Assembly: GCA_947452725.1 (NCBI GenBank)
Contig: CANGEG010000007.1
Span: forward strand, 1-32,439
Source of the DNA: Comamonadaceae bacterium
Lineage (GTDB): Bacteria > Pseudomonadota > Gammaproteobacteria > Burkholderiales > Burkholderiaceae_C
DNA length: 32,439 bases
Direction: 5' to 3'
Below are positions 6,736-15,286 of this stretch, one piece after another. A program made the translations under genes and the position numbers. Position 1 is the stretch's first letter; every line of letters begins with the position of its first letter. The notes under the pieces are model-generated. The model was given only the letters and a program-made list of their open reading frames with translations, was not told the origin of the DNA and did not search any database.

Positions 6736-7605
6736 TCAAGGCAGCAGTTTGAAAGGTACAACCTTTTGGCTTTGCTCGCCCAGGCCTTGAATGCCCAGGG
6801 TCATCACATCGCCCTTTTTCAAGAACACGGGCGCAGCCTGACCGTCTTTTTTCATGCCCATGCCCACGCCAGGTGGCGTGCCGGTGGTGATGATGTCTCC
6901 TGGCTCCAAGGTCATGAACTGGCTCACGTAGCTGACCAATTTAGCCACACCAAAAATCATGGTCTTCGTGCTGCCGGTTTGCATGCGCTGACCGTTCACG
7001 TCCAGCCACATCGACAGGGCTTGTGGGTTCGGCACTTCGTCGCGCGTCACCAACCAAGGACCAATGGGGCCGAAGGTGTCGCACCCCTTGCCCTTGTCCC
7101 ACGTGCCGCCGAGTTCGAGTTGGTACTCGCGCTCGCTCACGTCGTTGATGGTGCAATAACCGGCCACATGGCTCAGTGCGTCTTTTTGCGACACATAACG
7201 CGCACGGGTGCCAATCACAACGCCAAGTTCCACTTCCCAATCGGATTTTTTGGACCCCTTGGGCAGCATCACATCGTCGTTTGGACCTTGGATGCAGCTG
7301 TTGGCCTTCATGAAGACGATAGGCTCTTTGGGGATCGGCATGCCGGACTCGGCCGCGTGATCGGCGTAGTTCAGGCCAATGGCGATGAACTTGGCAGTGT
7401 GCGCCACCGGGCTGCCCATGCGGGGCTTGCCACGCACCAAAGGCAATTTGTCGGTTTTGATTTTGGCCAACTTGGCCAATGCTTTATCCGAGAGTTGATC
7501 GGGCGTGACGTCTTTAATCACGCCGCTCAGATCACGCAGACGGCCTTCGGCGTCGATCAAACCGGGTTTTTCTTTGCCAACTTGGCCATAACGAACGAGT
7601 TTCAT
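6736..7605 (-). CDS. FAH-family hydrolase, probable 2,4-diketo-3-deoxy-sugar-acid hydrolase
   Basis: 289 residues, full length. Motifs: FIAIGLNYADHAAE (73-86), EPIVFMKANSCIQGP, DWEVELGVVIG (122-132, metal ligands Glu124 and Glu126), NDVSEREYQ (154-162, ligand Asp155), TFGPIGPWLVT, and GDIITTGTPPGVG near the end. This is the branch that includes ureidoglycolate lyase-like proteins and 2,4-diketo-3-deoxy-L-fuconate or -rhamnonate hydrolases, which split the diketo acid into pyruvate and a hydroxy acid. The gene is third after two SDR dehydrogenases on the left arm of the divergent cluster, 76 nt after the second. The pathway role is inferred from neighbours; other FAH chemistry is possible. Confidence 0.88.
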   Translation of the reverse strand: MKLVRYGQVGKEKPGLIDAEGRLRDLSGVIKDVTPDQLSDKALAKLAKIKTDKLPLVRGKPRMGSPVAHTAKFIAIGLNYADHAAESGMPIPKEPIVFMKANSCIQGPNDDVMLPKGSKKSDWEVELGVVIGTRARYVSQKDALSHVAGYCTINDVSEREYQLELGGTWDKGKGCDTFGPIGPWLVTRDEVPNPQALSMWLDVNGQRMQTGSTKTMIFGVAKLVSYVSQFMTLEPGDIITTGTPPGVGMGMKKDGQAAPVFLKKGDVMTLGIQGLGEQSQKVVPFKLLP

Positions 7606-7681
7606 GCACAGAGCCTTTCAGGAAAAAACGAATGGTAGCGCGTCACGGCGGACGCACGGGAAAAAAGCAAACAGAATCGAA

Positions 7682-8440
7682 TCAATAGGTCGAGCGCCCG
7701 CCCGACAAATCAAACACTGCGCCGGTCGAGAAAGAGCACTCTTCGGTACACAGCCAAGCCACCATGGCCGCCACTTCTTCGGGCTGACCAAAACGGCCCA
7801 TGGGTATTTTGGACAGCATGAACTGAATGTGCTCGGGCGTCATCTGGTCAAAGATGGCGGTTTTCACAGCGGCCGGCGTGACGCAGTTGACGCGCACGCC
7901 TGTGTCGGCCAACTCTTTGCCAAGCGACTTGGTCAGTGCAATCACTGCAGCCTTGCTAGCGCTGTAGGCGCTGGCGTTGGGGTTGCCGTCTTTACCCGCC
8001 ACAGAGGCTATGTTGACGATCCGGCCAAAGGCACGCCCGCGCATGTGCGCAGAGAGTTCACGGCAGCAGTAAAACAAGCCATTCAAATTCACTTCCATCA
8101 CCTGGCGCCAAGCGTCCACCGGGTAGTCCCAGACTTTGACGTTGGGACCGGTGATACCCGCGCAATTGACCAGCGCATCCACCGGGGCCTGGGCCACCGT
8201 GGTTTGCGTGGCGTGCACCACCGAGGCGTGATCGGCCACATCCACTGAGACGCAGTGGACCAAAGCGCCAGGGTGCTCGGTCTTGAGTTGCACTGCCGCG
8301 GCTTGCATGCCGGCTGCGTCGCGATCCCACAACGTGACTTGTGCGCCGGAGGCCAGCATGCGCTGGGCAATGGCAAAGCCCAGGCCAGTGGCGCCGCCGG
8401 TGATCACGCCGTGACGGCCCTTCATGTCGAGTTGATTCAT
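7682..8440 (-). CDS. SDR-family NAD(P)-dependent oxidoreductase (first of a pair)
   Basis: 252 residues, classical short-chain dehydrogenase. Cofactor motif GGATGLGFAIA near residue 16, ALVNCAGITGP (NAG motif), active-site IVNIASVAG and YSASKAAVIALTKSLG (Tyr-x3-Lys), and a C-terminal DLSGGRSTY. An acidic residue after beta-2 (LWDRDA) suggests preference for NAD over NADP. It lies 12 nt after the other SDR gene and before the FAH hydrolase. In such clusters it would oxidise a hydroxyl of a sugar, sugar lactone or keto-deoxy acid. L-fucose-, L-rhamnose- or galactose-type substrates are all possible; sequence alone cannot decide. Confidence 0.88.
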   Translation of the reverse strand: MNQLDMKGRHGVITGGATGLGFAIAQRMLASGAQVTLWDRDAAGMQAAAVQLKTEHPGALVHCVSVDVADHASVVHATQTTVAQAPVDALVNCAGITGPNVKVWDYPVDAWRQVMEVNLNGLFYCCRELSAHMRGRAFGRIVNIASVAGKDGNPNASAYSASKAAVIALTKSLGKELADTGVRVNCVTPAAVKTAIFDQMTPEHIQFMLSKIPMGRFGQPEEVAAMVAWLCTEECSFSTGAVFDLSGGRSTY

Positions 8441-8452
8441 ACTTTACTTTCG

Positions 8453-9202
8453 TTAAATGGTCATGCCGCCGTCCACCATGTAGGCGTTGCCAGTGGCAAA
8501 GATGGATTCGTCGGACGCCAAGAAGGTAACGATGGGTGAAATTTCATGTGCCTGCGCCAAACGGCCCATGGGCTGGCGGTTGATGAAATCATTACGCGCC
8601 TGCACCGGATCGGCGTAGCTGTTGATGCGGTCTTGCAGCGAAGGGGTGTCCACAGTACCGGGGCAAATGCAATTGCAGCGAATACCTTGCTTGACGTAAT
8701 CGGCCGCTACGCTTTTGGTCAAACCAATCACTGCGGCTTTGCTGGTGCCGTAGACAAAACGGTTGGGCAGGCCGCGCACGCTGGAGCACACACTGGCCAT
8801 GTTGATGATGCTGCTGCTTTGGCCCGTGGCCTCAAACTGCGCAACCATCTTGGGCACCACCGCCTGGATCATCCAAAATTGCGAGCGTACGTTCAAATTG
8901 AAGGCAAAGTTCCAATCCTCATCAGTGGCGTCCACGATGGGGCCATTGTGCACGTAGCCTGCGCAATTAAAGACAATGTCAATCTGTGGCAAAGCTGCCA
9001 CCTGCGCCTGAATCGCGCTCTTGCTCATCACATCGAGCACCGCGGTGTGCACACCAGCGACGCCTTCGTAGTCTTTGAGTAATGCAGCGTTCACGTCGGT
9101 CGCGTAAACAGTAGCACCTTGGGCCGCCATACCCAACACGGCGGCCTTGCCAATGCCTTGACCGGCAGCGGTCACCAAGGCAATTTTTCCTTGCAATCTC
9201 AT
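8453..9202 (-). CDS. SDR-family oxidoreductase resembling 2-keto-3-deoxy-L-fuconate dehydrogenase
   Basis: 249 residues from the ATG at 9202, which has AGGAG 5 nt upstream; a longer frame to 9244 is unlikely. Motifs: VTAAGQGIGKAA (cofactor loop), ATDVNAALL (acidic residue, NAD preference), VFNCAGYVHNG, INMASVCSSVRG and YGTSKAAVIGLTKSVAADY (catalytic Tyr and Lys), CICPGTVDTPSL. The AAGQGIG loop and short LEGV-like second strand resemble the DHRS6/BDH2-like group, which contains bacterial 2-keto-3-deoxy-L-fuconate dehydrogenases. First gene of the left arm, controlled from the shared intergenic operator. Its product would be the substrate of the FAH hydrolase at 6736. The exact substrate is an inference. 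Confidence 0.88.
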   Translation of the reverse strand: MRLQGKIALVTAAGQGIGKAAVLGMAAQGATVYATDVNAALLKDYEGVAGVHTAVLDVMSKSAIQAQVAALPQIDIVFNCAGYVHNGPIVDATDEDWNFAFNLNVRSQFWMIQAVVPKMVAQFEATGQSSSIINMASVCSSVRGLPNRFVYGTSKAAVIGLTKSVAADYVKQGIRCNCICPGTVDTPSLQDRINSYADPVQARNDFINRQPMGRLAQAHEISPIVTFLASDESIFATGNAYMVDGGMTI

Positions 9203-9317
9203 AGGATCTCCTGAATGTGAAGTAGCAGTGATGCAATGAGCCAAAGCAGCGGTCGATCGGGTTTATCCCGATGGTGAATGCCTTGACGCCAGCGCGGGAT
9301 GCATGACACCATTGTGC

Positions 9318-9334
9318 AATTGGTCAGACCAATT
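9318..9334. promoter_or_regulatory. FadR/PdhR-type operator between divergent operons
   Basis: AATTGGTCAGACCAATT is a perfect inverted repeat with 8-bp arms about a single central base. It contains the TGGT-N3-ACCA core of FadR/PdhR-type GntR regulators and matches the E. coli PdhR consensus ATTGGTNNNACCAAT. It lies 39 bp upstream of the FadR-like gene and 115 bp upstream of the SDR gene. A possible -10 box TATATT (9345-9350) follows it on the plus strand. Confidence 0.75.
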
Positions 9335-9373
9335 TACCCATCCGTATATTCCCTGATTTTTGCTGATTTGCGA

Positions 9374-10093
9374 ATGAATTCACCTGTTCAAGAACCCCAA
9401 CGCCTGTACCGCCAACTCGCCCAGCAACTGCGCGAGTGGATGCTGGCGAGTGGTTTTGAAGCCGGGGCACGCCTGCCCGCTGAGCGTGACTTGGCCACAC
9501 AGTGGGGCGTAAGCCGTTCCTCGCTGCGCGAAGCAGTCATTGCGTTAGAGGTTGAAGGTGCGATTGAAGTGCGCACCGGCTCGGGCATTTATGTGACAGC
9601 CTTGGCCCTCAAGCCTTTACCTGTAACGGCGGCAAGACCGGCCACGGTTGGCCCGGGCGACTGGGGGCCGCTGGAGGTCATGCAGGCGCGCGAATTGATC
9701 GAGTCCGAAATGGCCGCGCTGGCCGCCCTCAATGCGAGCCGCAGCGATCTGCAAGCGATGGCCAAGGCGCTGACGCAGATGAAAAAAGAGATCGGTCGCA
9801 ACCAAGTGCCACGCCACGGCGACGAAGCTTTTCACATGGCCATTGCCAAGGCCTGCGGCAACAGCGTGTTGCTCGACACGTTGCATGGTTACTGGCAAGC
9901 GCGCAGCGGCGCCATTTTTGAGCGTTTGAGCGACTACTTTGAAAAACCCGCCTCCTGGCAAACCGCCTTGGCCGAACACGAAACGATTTACCAAGCCCTT
10001 TGCGAACAAGACGCGCTTGGCGCCAAACGGGCCATGAAACACCACCTCAAGCAAACCCACAAACGCTACAACGCCCATTGGCACAGCGTTTAA
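9374..10093 (+). CDS. FadR-subfamily GntR transcriptional regulator (FCD)
   Basis: 239 residues from the ATG at 9374; the frame runs back to 9299, but that stretch holds the operator and is not regulator-like. Winged HTH at about 12-75: RLYRQLAQQLREWM, ARLPAERDLATQWGVSRSSLREAVIALEVEGAIEVRTGSGIYV. The GVSRSSLREA recognition helix is of the FadR class that reads TGGT half-sites, in agreement with the palindrome upstream. FCD domain about 95-225, with HMAIAKACGN and a late HETIYQAL. Probably represses both divergent arms until a sugar acid or keto-deoxy acid binds. 15 nt before the dehydratase gene, so co-transcribed. Confidence 0.92.
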   Translation: MNSPVQEPQRLYRQLAQQLREWMLASGFEAGARLPAERDLATQWGVSRSSLREAVIALEVEGAIEVRTGSGIYVTALALKPLPVTAARPATVGPGDWGPLEVMQARELIESEMAALAALNASRSDLQAMAKALTQMKKEIGRNQVPRHGDEAFHMAIAKACGNSVLLDTLHGYWQARSGAIFERLSDYFEKPASWQTALAEHETIYQALCEQDALGAKRAMKHHLKQTHKRYNAHWHSV

Positions 10094-10108
10094 ATTTTGA
10101 AAGATCTT

Positions 10109-11635
10109 ATGCAAACCTTCATTCGCCTTCATCCCGCCGACGACGTGGTCATTGCCCGCAGCCAACTCATGAGCGGCAGCCAAGTCGAAGGCATTGGCGT
10201 GCGCGGTCTGATCCCGCCGGGCCACAAAATCGCCACCCGCGCATTGGCGCTGGGTGAACCGGTGCGCCGCTACAACCAGATCATTGGCTTTGCCAGCCAG
10301 GCCATTGGTGCGGGCGAGCATGTGCACGTGCACAACCTGAACATGGGTGCGGAGAAAGGCAACTTTGCACGCGACTATGCTTTTTGCGCCGACGTCAAAC
10401 CCGATGCGCCGCGTCGCCACGCCACCTTTGAAGGCATCGTTCGCGCGGACGGTCGCGTGGCCACGCGCAATTACATTGGCATTTTGTCAACCGTGAACTG
10501 CTCGGCCACCGCCGCGCGCGCCATTGCGGATCACTTTTCTAAACGCAGCAACCCCGCCGCACTGGCTGATTTTCCGAACATCGACGGCGTGGTGGCGTTG
10601 ACGCACGGCACTGGCTGCGGCATGGACACAGAAGGTACAGGCCTTCAACTGCTGGAGCGCACTTTGGCCGGTTACGCGACACATGCCAACTTTGCCGGCG
10701 CGGTGGTAGTGGGCCTGGGCTGCGAGGGCAACCAATTGCAAACCTGGCTGGCACACAGCGGTTTGCAAGAAGGCAACACATTGCAAACCTTCAACATCCA
10801 AGACACGGGCGGCACGGCCAAAACCGTGGCCAAGGGTATTGAGTTTGTGCAGCGAATGCTGCCCGCCGCCAACGCCGTGCAGCGCGTGCCCTGTAGCGTA
10901 GAGCACATCGTGGTGGGCCTGCAATGCGGAGGCTCGGACGGTTACTCGGGCATTAGCGCGAATCCGGCGCTCGGCGCTGCGGTAGACCTGTTGGTGGCGC
11001 ACGGCGGCACGGCCATCTTGAGTGAAACGCCAGAAATTTACGGCGCCGAGCATTTGCTCACGCGCCGCGCGGTGCGCCGCGAGGTAGGCGAAAAACTAGT
11101 TGAACGCATCCGTTGGTGGGAGCATTACACCGAGATCAACCAAGGCGAGATGAACAACAACCCCTCTCCCGGCAACAAAGCTGGGGGTCTGACCACCATC
11201 TTAGAAAAATCACTGGGCGCGGTGGCCAAGGGCGGCACCAGTAACTTGCAAGCGGTGTACGAATATGCCGAGCCAGTCAAAGCCCATGGTTTTGTTTACA
11301 TGGACACGCCCGGCTACGACCCGGTCAGCGCCACAGGCCAGGTGGCTGGCGGCGCTAACGTGATTTGCTTTACCACCGGGCGTGGCTCGGCCTACGGCTG
11401 CGCACCCTCGCCTTCACTCAAACTCTCCACCAACACGGCGCTAGGGAAAAAGCAAGAAGACGACATGGACATCAACTGCGGCGAGATCGTCGACGGCACC
11501 ACGACGATCCAGGCCATGGGTGAAAAAATATTCCAACACATCCTGGACTGTGCATCGGGCCAACTCAGCAAGAGCGAGCTGCATGGCTATGGACAAAACG
11601 AGTTTGTGCCTTGGCAAGTGGGTGCGGTGATGTAA
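10109..11635 (+). CDS. UxaA-family sugar-acid dehydratase (altronate dehydratase-like)
   Basis: 508 residues from the ATG at 10109; an in-frame TTG at 10097 is less likely. The N-terminal SAF domain (about 1-77) is followed by the large GD_AH catalytic region. Cysteine-rich motifs suit an iron-dependent dehydratase: THGTGCGMDTEG (165-176, Cys170), VGLGCEGNQLQTW (201-213, Cys205) and GLQCGGSDGYSGI further on. SETPEIYGAEHLL and NPSPGNKAGGLTTILEKSLG are family hallmarks. Characterised members dehydrate altronate or galactarate to 2-keto-3-deoxy acids. The partners here (two SDRs plus FAH hydrolase) argue for a 6-deoxyhexonate or similar acid rather than altronate, so I do not assign the symbol uxaA. 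Confidence 0.9.
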   Translation: MQTFIRLHPADDVVIARSQLMSGSQVEGIGVRGLIPPGHKIATRALALGEPVRRYNQIIGFASQAIGAGEHVHVHNLNMGAEKGNFARDYAFCADVKPDAPRRHATFEGIVRADGRVATRNYIGILSTVNCSATAARAIADHFSKRSNPAALADFPNIDGVVALTHGTGCGMDTEGTGLQLLERTLAGYATHANFAGAVVVGLGCEGNQLQTWLAHSGLQEGNTLQTFNIQDTGGTAKTVAKGIEFVQRMLPAANAVQRVPCSVEHIVVGLQCGGSDGYSGISANPALGAAVDLLVAHGGTAILSETPEIYGAEHLLTRRAVRREVGEKLVERIRWWEHYTEINQGEMNNNPSPGNKAGGLTTILEKSLGAVAKGGTSNLQAVYEYAEPVKAHGFVYMDTPGYDPVSATGQVAGGANVICFTTGRGSAYGCAPSPSLKLSTNTALGKKQEDDMDINCGEIVDGTTTIQAMGEKIFQHILDCASGQLSKSELHGYGQNEFVPWQVGAVM

Positions 11636-11701
11636 GCCGCAAGGCGCAGCTCGTCCATCCACCTTCATTTTCGATCAACCGTCTTTGTATTTCAATCTCT
11701 T

Positions 11702-12769
11702 ATGAACCACGTCATTTCCGCATCTGAACTCGAAACTCAAATCACCGCCCTTTTTGTCAAAGCCGGTGCATCCCCACTCAATGCCCAGCAGGTAGCCGCC
11801 AATTTGGTTATGGCCAATTTAAGCGGTCACGACTCGCACGGTGTGGGCATGGCGCCGCGCTATGTGGATGCAATTTTGGAAGGAAACCTTTCACCCAATA
11901 CCGGCGTGGCCGTGAAGGTCGACGCCGATGTGCTGCTGGGCCTGGATGGCCAACATGGCTTTGGCCAGGTGGTGGGCGTGCAGGCCATGGAGATGGCCTT
12001 TGAGCGCGTGGCCCAGCATGGCGCTTGCATCATGTCACTGTCCAGCTCACACCATTTAGGGCGGATTGGTCACTTTGCCGAAATGGCCGTGGCCAAGGGT
12101 TGGGTTTCGCTGCACTTTGTCAGCGTGTTCTCACGCCCTGTGGTGGCGCCGTTTGGGGGCGCCGATGGGCGCTTTGGCACCAACCCTTGCTGCATTGGCA
12201 TTCCCTTGGGCTTGGGCTCTAGCGCTCAAGAACCATTTGTCTTGGACTTTGCCACCAGCCGCGTGGCCCAAGGCAAAATGCGCGTGGCACACAACGAGGG
12301 CCGCGAAGTCAAACCCGGCACCTTGATTGACGAACATGGCAACCCCACCAACCGACCCGGCGTGGTGGTGGTGCCTCAAAGCAATGGCCGCATGGGCGCC
12401 CTGCTGCCCTTTGGCGAATACAAAGGCTTTGGCATGGCGGTGGCCTGCGAGCTACTGGGGGGCGCCTTGAGTGGTGGCGGCACTTGGCACCAAGAAGCGG
12501 ACGGGCGACGTGCCGTGCTCAACAGCATGCTGACCATCGTCATCGACCCGGCGCGACTGGGCACGCAAATGAGTTTTGCGCAAGAGTCGCTGGCTTTTGT
12601 AGACTGGCTGCGCCAAAGCCCAGACGCCCCAGGCAGCCAGGGCGTCACCCTGGCCGGTGAACCCGAACGCGCCGCACGCTCCGATCGACTGAAAAATGGT
12701 GTCAAGGTTGACGATGCAACTTGGCAAGAGATTCAAGCTTCGGCCCACAAACTGGGCATGACGCTTTAA
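11702..12769 (+). CDS. Ldh2-family malate/L-lactate-type dehydrogenase
   Basis: 355 residues, usual length for the Ldh_2 (MDH/LDH type 2) family of NAD(P)-dependent 2-hydroxyacid dehydrogenases, unrelated to Rossmann-fold LDH. Motifs: SGHDSHGVGMAPRYV (41-55, with the catalytic His), SSSHHLGRIGHFAEMA, FGTNPCCIGIP, FVLDFATS, and GEYKGFGMAVACELLGGALSGGG. Closest in style to hydroxycarboxylate dehydrogenase HcxB/YbiC. Third gene of the right arm, 66 nt after the dehydratase stop. It could oxidise the L-lactate or other hydroxyacid released by the FAH hydrolase, or act on the entry substrate. The reaction class is solid; the substrate is inferred. Confidence 0.9.
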   Translation: MNHVISASELETQITALFVKAGASPLNAQQVAANLVMANLSGHDSHGVGMAPRYVDAILEGNLSPNTGVAVKVDADVLLGLDGQHGFGQVVGVQAMEMAFERVAQHGACIMSLSSSHHLGRIGHFAEMAVAKGWVSLHFVSVFSRPVVAPFGGADGRFGTNPCCIGIPLGLGSSAQEPFVLDFATSRVAQGKMRVAHNEGREVKPGTLIDEHGNPTNRPGVVVVPQSNGRMGALLPFGEYKGFGMAVACELLGGALSGGGTWHQEADGRRAVLNSMLTIVIDPARLGTQMSFAQESLAFVDWLRQSPDAPGSQGVTLAGEPERAARSDRLKNGVKVDDATWQEIQASAHKLGMTL

Positions 12770-12778
12770 CAAGCAGTT

Positions 12779-13420
12779 TCAGCGCAGCAAAGCCAGACAA
12801 GCGTCCAGGTGCACCGTCACCGGACGTTTGAAGCCCGAGCGGGCAAATTGCTGCAACCGCCCTAGGGTGAAGGCCATCATCAACGAGGCTTTGACTTGGG
12901 CATCGGCGCTAGGCGTTGCCGTTTTCGTGGACCCGGTTGCCGAAGCCGATAACGAAGCTGTAGAGCCTTCGCGCAAGGTCTGACGCAGCACCGACTCGAT
13001 CTTGTCAAACAACAAGTTCATGCGTTCTTGCAAGCGCTCATTCTCCAGCACCAGGGCTTCACCGGTCATCACCCGTGTCATGCCGGGATTCTTCTCGGCG
13101 AAATGAAGCACCATGGTGACGATGCGAGCCGCTTGCTGCGCGCCGGGCGCTTCGCGCTCCTGCACTTGGCGAATCAAGGCCAGCAAGGACTGCTCGACAA
13201 AGTCAATCAGCCCCTCAAACATCTGCGCCTTGCTGGCAAAGTGCCGGTACAGCGCAGCCTCACTGACACCCAAACGCGCCGCCAACGCGGCTGTGGTGAC
13301 GCGCTCGCCGCCTGGCTGCTGCAGCATGGCCGCCAGTGTGTGCAAAATTTGTATTCGCCGCTCGCCCGGCTTTGGCCGCTTGCGCACCGCAGCTTGGGGT
13401 TCGTCATCGGGCGTGATCAT
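12779..13420 (-). CDS. slmA: SlmA-type TetR-family protein (nucleoid occlusion factor)
   Basis: 213 residues from the ATG at 13420. A TTG at 13441 overlaps the argB stop and would add seven residues. The HTH is unusually well matched to the SlmA group: KPGERRIQILHTLAAMLQ, GGERVTTAALAARLGVSEAALYRHF and SKAQMFEGLIDFVEQSL. The C-terminal helical domain ends FKRPVTVHLD. In Gammaproteobacteria SlmA binds SlmA-binding sites on DNA and blocks FtsZ ring formation over the nucleoid; in Burkholderiales the same type of gene is usually near argB, as here. Whether it serves cell division in this group is not proven by sequence. A serine/threonine-rich loop near residues 158-175 is a local oddity. Confidence 0.85.
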   Translation of the reverse strand: MITPDDEPQAAVRKRPKPGERRIQILHTLAAMLQQPGGERVTTAALAARLGVSEAALYRHFASKAQMFEGLIDFVEQSLLALIRQVQEREAPGAQQAARIVTMVLHFAEKNPGMTRVMTGEALVLENERLQERMNLLFDKIESVLRQTLREGSTASLSASATGSTKTATPSADAQVKASLMMAFTLGRLQQFARSGFKRPVTVHLDACLALLR

Positions 13421-13437
13421 TGGCAAAGTCGTCAAAG

Positions 13438-14346
13438 TCAATGGCTGCGGATCATGGTGCCGAAGGCCTGGTCGGTCAAAATCTCCAGCAGCATGGCATG
13501 CGGCACGCGCCCATCAATGATGTGCACCGCTTTAACGCCGCTTTTGGCAGCGTCCAGCGCGCCAGCGATTTTGGGGATCATGCCACCGCTGATGGTGCCA
13601 TCAGCGCACAGCTCATCGATGCGGGTCGGCGTCAACTCGGTTAATAGATCACCGGCCTTGTCCAACACGCCGCGAATATTTGTCAGCATGAGCAATTTTT
13701 CGGCTTGCAACACGGTGGCCAGTTTGGCGGCCACCACATCTGCGTTGATGTTGTAGCTCTCATTGTTCTCGCCAAAACCGATGGGACTGACCACCGGAAT
13801 GAAGGCATCTTCTTGCAGTGCTTTGAGCACGCTTGGATCGATGGACACGATGTCGCCCACCTGTCCGACGTCATATTCTTTACTCGGGTCTTGGGTGTCG
13901 TGCAAGCGCAGTTTTTGCGCGCGGATCATGCCTCCGTCGCGCCCGGTCAGTCCCACCGCCTTGCCGCCGGCGCGATTGATCATGCCAACGATATCTTGTT
14001 GCACTTCTCCGCCCAGCACCCACTCAACCACTTCCATGGTCTCAGCGTCAGTGACACGCATACCTTGAATGAACTCGCCTTTTTTGCCCAATCGGTGCAA
14101 CGCGCTTTCAATTTGCGGACCTCCCCCATGCACCACCACCGGGTTCATCCCCACCAGCTTTAGCAACACCACATCTTCGGCAAAGGCTTGCTGCAAAGCC
14201 GGGTCAGTCATTGCATTGCCGCCATATTTAATGACCAGTGTTTTGCCCTGAAACTTACGGATGTAAGGCATGGCTTGGGCCAGGATTTCAGCCTTGAGTT
14301 GCGGGCTGAGTTGAGCTGCGCTGGCGGCAGTAATGCTTTCTGTCAT
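13438..14346 (-). CDS. argB: Acetylglutamate kinase
   Basis: 302 residues. Amino-acid-kinase fold with [10 protein letters not shown] (the lysine binds phosphates), [15 protein letters not shown] (acetylglutamate site), [25 protein letters not shown], and [11 protein letters not shown]. It phosphorylates N-acetyl-L-glutamate in the second step of arginine synthesis, in the cytoplasm. The N-terminal helix before the kinase core (about residues 12-30) is the kind found in arginine-inhibited hexameric enzymes, so feedback control by arginine is likely. It lies 22 nt after rfbD and 17 nt before slmA on the same strand. No other arginine gene is nearby. Confidence 0.97.
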   Translation of the reverse strand: MTESITAASAAQLSPQLKAEILAQAMPYIRKFQGKTLVIKYGGNAMTDPALQQAFAEDVVLLKLVGMNPVVVHGGGPQIESALHRLGKKGEFIQGMRVTDAETMEVVEWVLGGEVQQDIVGMINRAGGKAVGLTGRDGGMIRAQKLRLHDTQDPSKEYDVGQVGDIVSIDPSVLKALQEDAFIPVVSPIGFGENNESYNINADVVAAKLATVLQAEKLLMLTNIRGVLDKAGDLLTELTPTRIDELCADGTISGGMIPKIAGALDAAKSGVKAVHIIDGRVPHAMLLEILTDQAFGTMIRSH

Positions 14347-14368
14347 GGTGTGAGGGTCTTTCTCGAAT

Positions 14369-15286
14369 TCAAGAGGGGGACAAAATTTCGGTCAGCATGC
14401 GGTCTACGCCATGCTGCCAGGCAGGCATTTGCAGGCCCCAAGCGGTTTGCAGTTTGCGCGTATCCAAACGGGAGTTGTGCGGTCGGCGCGCCGGCGTGAC
14501 AAATGCGCTACTGGCCACAGGGGCAATGTCTTGCACTTTCAAGGGGAGGGAGGGCGCCAACTGTCGGGCCATTTCGATCACGTGGCTGGCGTAGCCGTGC
14601 CATGTGGTGTGGCCTGAAGCCACCAAGTGGTAAATACCGGACAAAGCCGCATCTGTGTGGCTGTTCGCTGAACCGGTGACCTGACGGATCGCATGCGCAG
14701 TCACGTCGGCAATCAAGTCAGCCCCGGTGGGCGCGCCAAACTGGTCGTCAATCACAGTCAAGCGCTCGCGCTCACGAGCCAAGCGCAACATGGTTTTAGC
14801 AAAGTTGCCGCCCCGACTGGCAAAGACCCAGCTGGTGCGAAAGATCAAATGCTTGCAACCGCTGGCCGCAATCAAAGTTTCGCCTTCGCGTTTGCTCTGG
14901 CCATAAACGCTCAACGGCTCGGTCACGTCGTCCTCTTGCCAAGGCGTTTGGCCCTGGCCGTTGAAAACATAGTCGGTCGAGTAATGCACAAGCCAGGCGC
15001 CCACGGCCTTGGCCGCTTGGGCCAGGGCGCCAGGCGCGGTGGCGTTGAGCAATCGGGCCAGCGCGGGCTCGGATTCGGCTTTGTCCACGGCAGTGTGAGC
15101 GGCCGCATTGACGATGACCTGCGGTTGAAAGTTCAGCACCGTTTGCACCAGAGTTTCGGGTTGGCTCAAGTCGCCGCAGGCCGGGGTGCTGTGGCGATCC
15201 AGCGCCAACAGCTCGCCCAAAGGGGCCAAGCTGCGTTGCAACTCCCAACCCACTTGACCATTAGGGCCCAGTAGCAAAATTCTCAT
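14369..15286 (-). CDS. rfbD: dTDP-4-dehydrorhamnose reductase
   Basis: 305 residues, normal length. N-terminal Rossmann motif [27 protein letters not shown], active-site [12 protein letters not shown] and YGQSKREGE (Tyr-x3-Lys), [32 protein letters not shown] and a C-terminal [12 protein letters not shown], all hallmarks of RmlD. It reduces dTDP-4-dehydro-L-rhamnose to dTDP-L-rhamnose, the precursor for O-antigen or other rhamnosylated glycans. Its start overlaps the rfbB stop by 4 nt (TCAT on the plus strand), so translation is coupled. The rfbA and rfbC genes that normally complete the operon are not adjacent; argB follows instead. Confidence 0.96.
   Translation of the reverse strand: MRILLLGPNGQVGWELQRSLAPLGELLALDRHSTPACGDLSQPETLVQTVLNFQPQVIVNAAAHTAVDKAESEPALARLLNATAPGALAQAAKAVGAWLVHYSTDYVFNGQGQTPWQEDDVTEPLSVYGQSKREGETLIAASGCKHLIFRTSWVFASRGGNFAKTMLRLARERERLTVIDDQFGAPTGADLIADVTAHAIRQVTGSANSHTDAALSGIYHLVASGHTTWHGYASHVIEMARQLAPSLPLKVQDIAPVASSAFVTPARRPHNSRLDTRKLQTAWGLQMPAWQHGVDRMLTEILSPS

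Noticed and set aside
9617-10420. Minus-strand open frame of 267 codons across the FadR and dehydratase genes
   Set aside because: Spans the boundary of two well-supported plus-strand genes and has no recognisable domain.
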